Translations under genes and position numbers: made by a program
Origin: Rhodospirillaceae bacterium UBA3470
GTDB lineage: Bacteria; Pseudomonadota; Alphaproteobacteria; Rhodospirillales; Casp-alpha2
DNA length: 7,299 nucleotides
Direction: 5' to 3'
Assembly: GCA_002378125.1 (NCBI GenBank)
Contig: DFRF01000018.1
Location: 1 to 7,299, forward strand
The notes under the pieces: generated by a model
The model's input: the letters and a program-made list of their open reading frames with translations, nothing else
What the model was told of the DNA's origin: nothing
The model's database searches: none
Part shown: piece by piece, positions 7,128-7,299 of the stretch
Layout: every line of letters begins with the position of its first letter
How positions within the stretch are numbered: position 1 is the stretch's first letter

Positions 7128-7162
7128 AACACTTCAATTAAACCGTGCGTTCTAGTCGTTAT

Positions 7163-7297
7163 TTAATTTATACCCACAATTCTACCCATACTTTGAGCAG
7201 CGTTCTGACCTTTTTGATCTTGATCGTTACCAAGCGAAGGGCTGGTCGCAACTAGCATCAAGGCCGCTGCCAGAGGGCTAATGGAGAGTGTGAGCTT
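7163..7297 (-). CDS. Small ORF resembling an exported peptide, 5'-partial
   Basis: The minus-strand frame is open from the right window edge to a TAA at 7163-7165, giving 44 visible residues. It begins KLTLSISPLAAALMLVATSP, a lysine followed by a hydrophobic run and a small-residue stretch, as in a Sec signal peptide, then continues with a polar Gln/Asn/Asp-rich segment (about NDQDQKGQNAAQ) and ends RIVGIN. The start codon would lie just outside the window, or the internal ATG 14 codons in could be used. The mature part would be only about 20-25 residues. I do not recognise a family. It may be a genuine short exported peptide, the broken front of a larger secreted protein, or a chance ORF. 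The other two minus-strand frames from this edge stop within 14 codons. Confidence 0.4.
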   Translation of the reverse strand, partial: KLTLSISPLAAALMLVATSPSLGNDQDQKGQNAAQSMGRIVGIN

Positions 7298-7299
7298 GC

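Noticed and set aside
7281..7299. ATG with an upstream GAGGG at the right edge (plus strand)
   Set aside because: Only six codons are visible and the spacing to the ATG is very short, so no gene can be claimed; it also overlaps the more convincing minus-strand small ORF.

Overview
The window looks like an accessory surface-glycan or glycolipid locus of a proteobacterium. An alphaproteobacterium is my best guess, resting on the look of the proteins and the IS6-type transposase fragment; no rRNA or housekeeping gene is present to test it. Bases 361-7100 are moderately GC-rich (above 50% by eye). The first 360 bases are clearly AT-rich (roughly one third GC in the lines I counted), so the left edge probably has a different origin.

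Layout. 1-360 (+): 3' part of an FkbM-type methyltransferase gene, open at the window edge. About 360-613 (-): remnant of an IS6-family insertion sequence, with only the N-terminal part of its transposase left; its cut end abuts the FkbM stop codon. 636-2288 (-): one polypeptide joining a DPM1-like polyprenyl-phosphate glycosyltransferase to a zinc-ribbon class I methyltransferase. 2289-2553: AT-rich divergent promoter region. 2554-4032 (+): B12-binding-type radical SAM enzyme. 4077-5036 (-): a second class I methyltransferase with its own zinc ribbon. 5037-5177: 141-base gap in which I see no gene. 5178-7007 (-): polytopic membrane protein with GT-C glycosyltransferase-like features and a Cys-containing soluble tail. 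7163-7297 (-): end of a small ORF resembling a signal peptide plus a short mature peptide, cut by the window edge.

How the genes may work together (inference). The GT2 half of the fusion would make a polyprenyl-phosphate sugar on the cytoplasmic face of the inner membrane. The GT-C-like protein would be a natural user of such a donor on the periplasmic side. The methyltransferases and the radical SAM enzyme would modify the sugar, the lipid or a precursor. The substrate cannot be read from the sequence. The radical SAM gene is transcribed alone on the plus strand, between minus-strand genes, so these genes do not form one operon.
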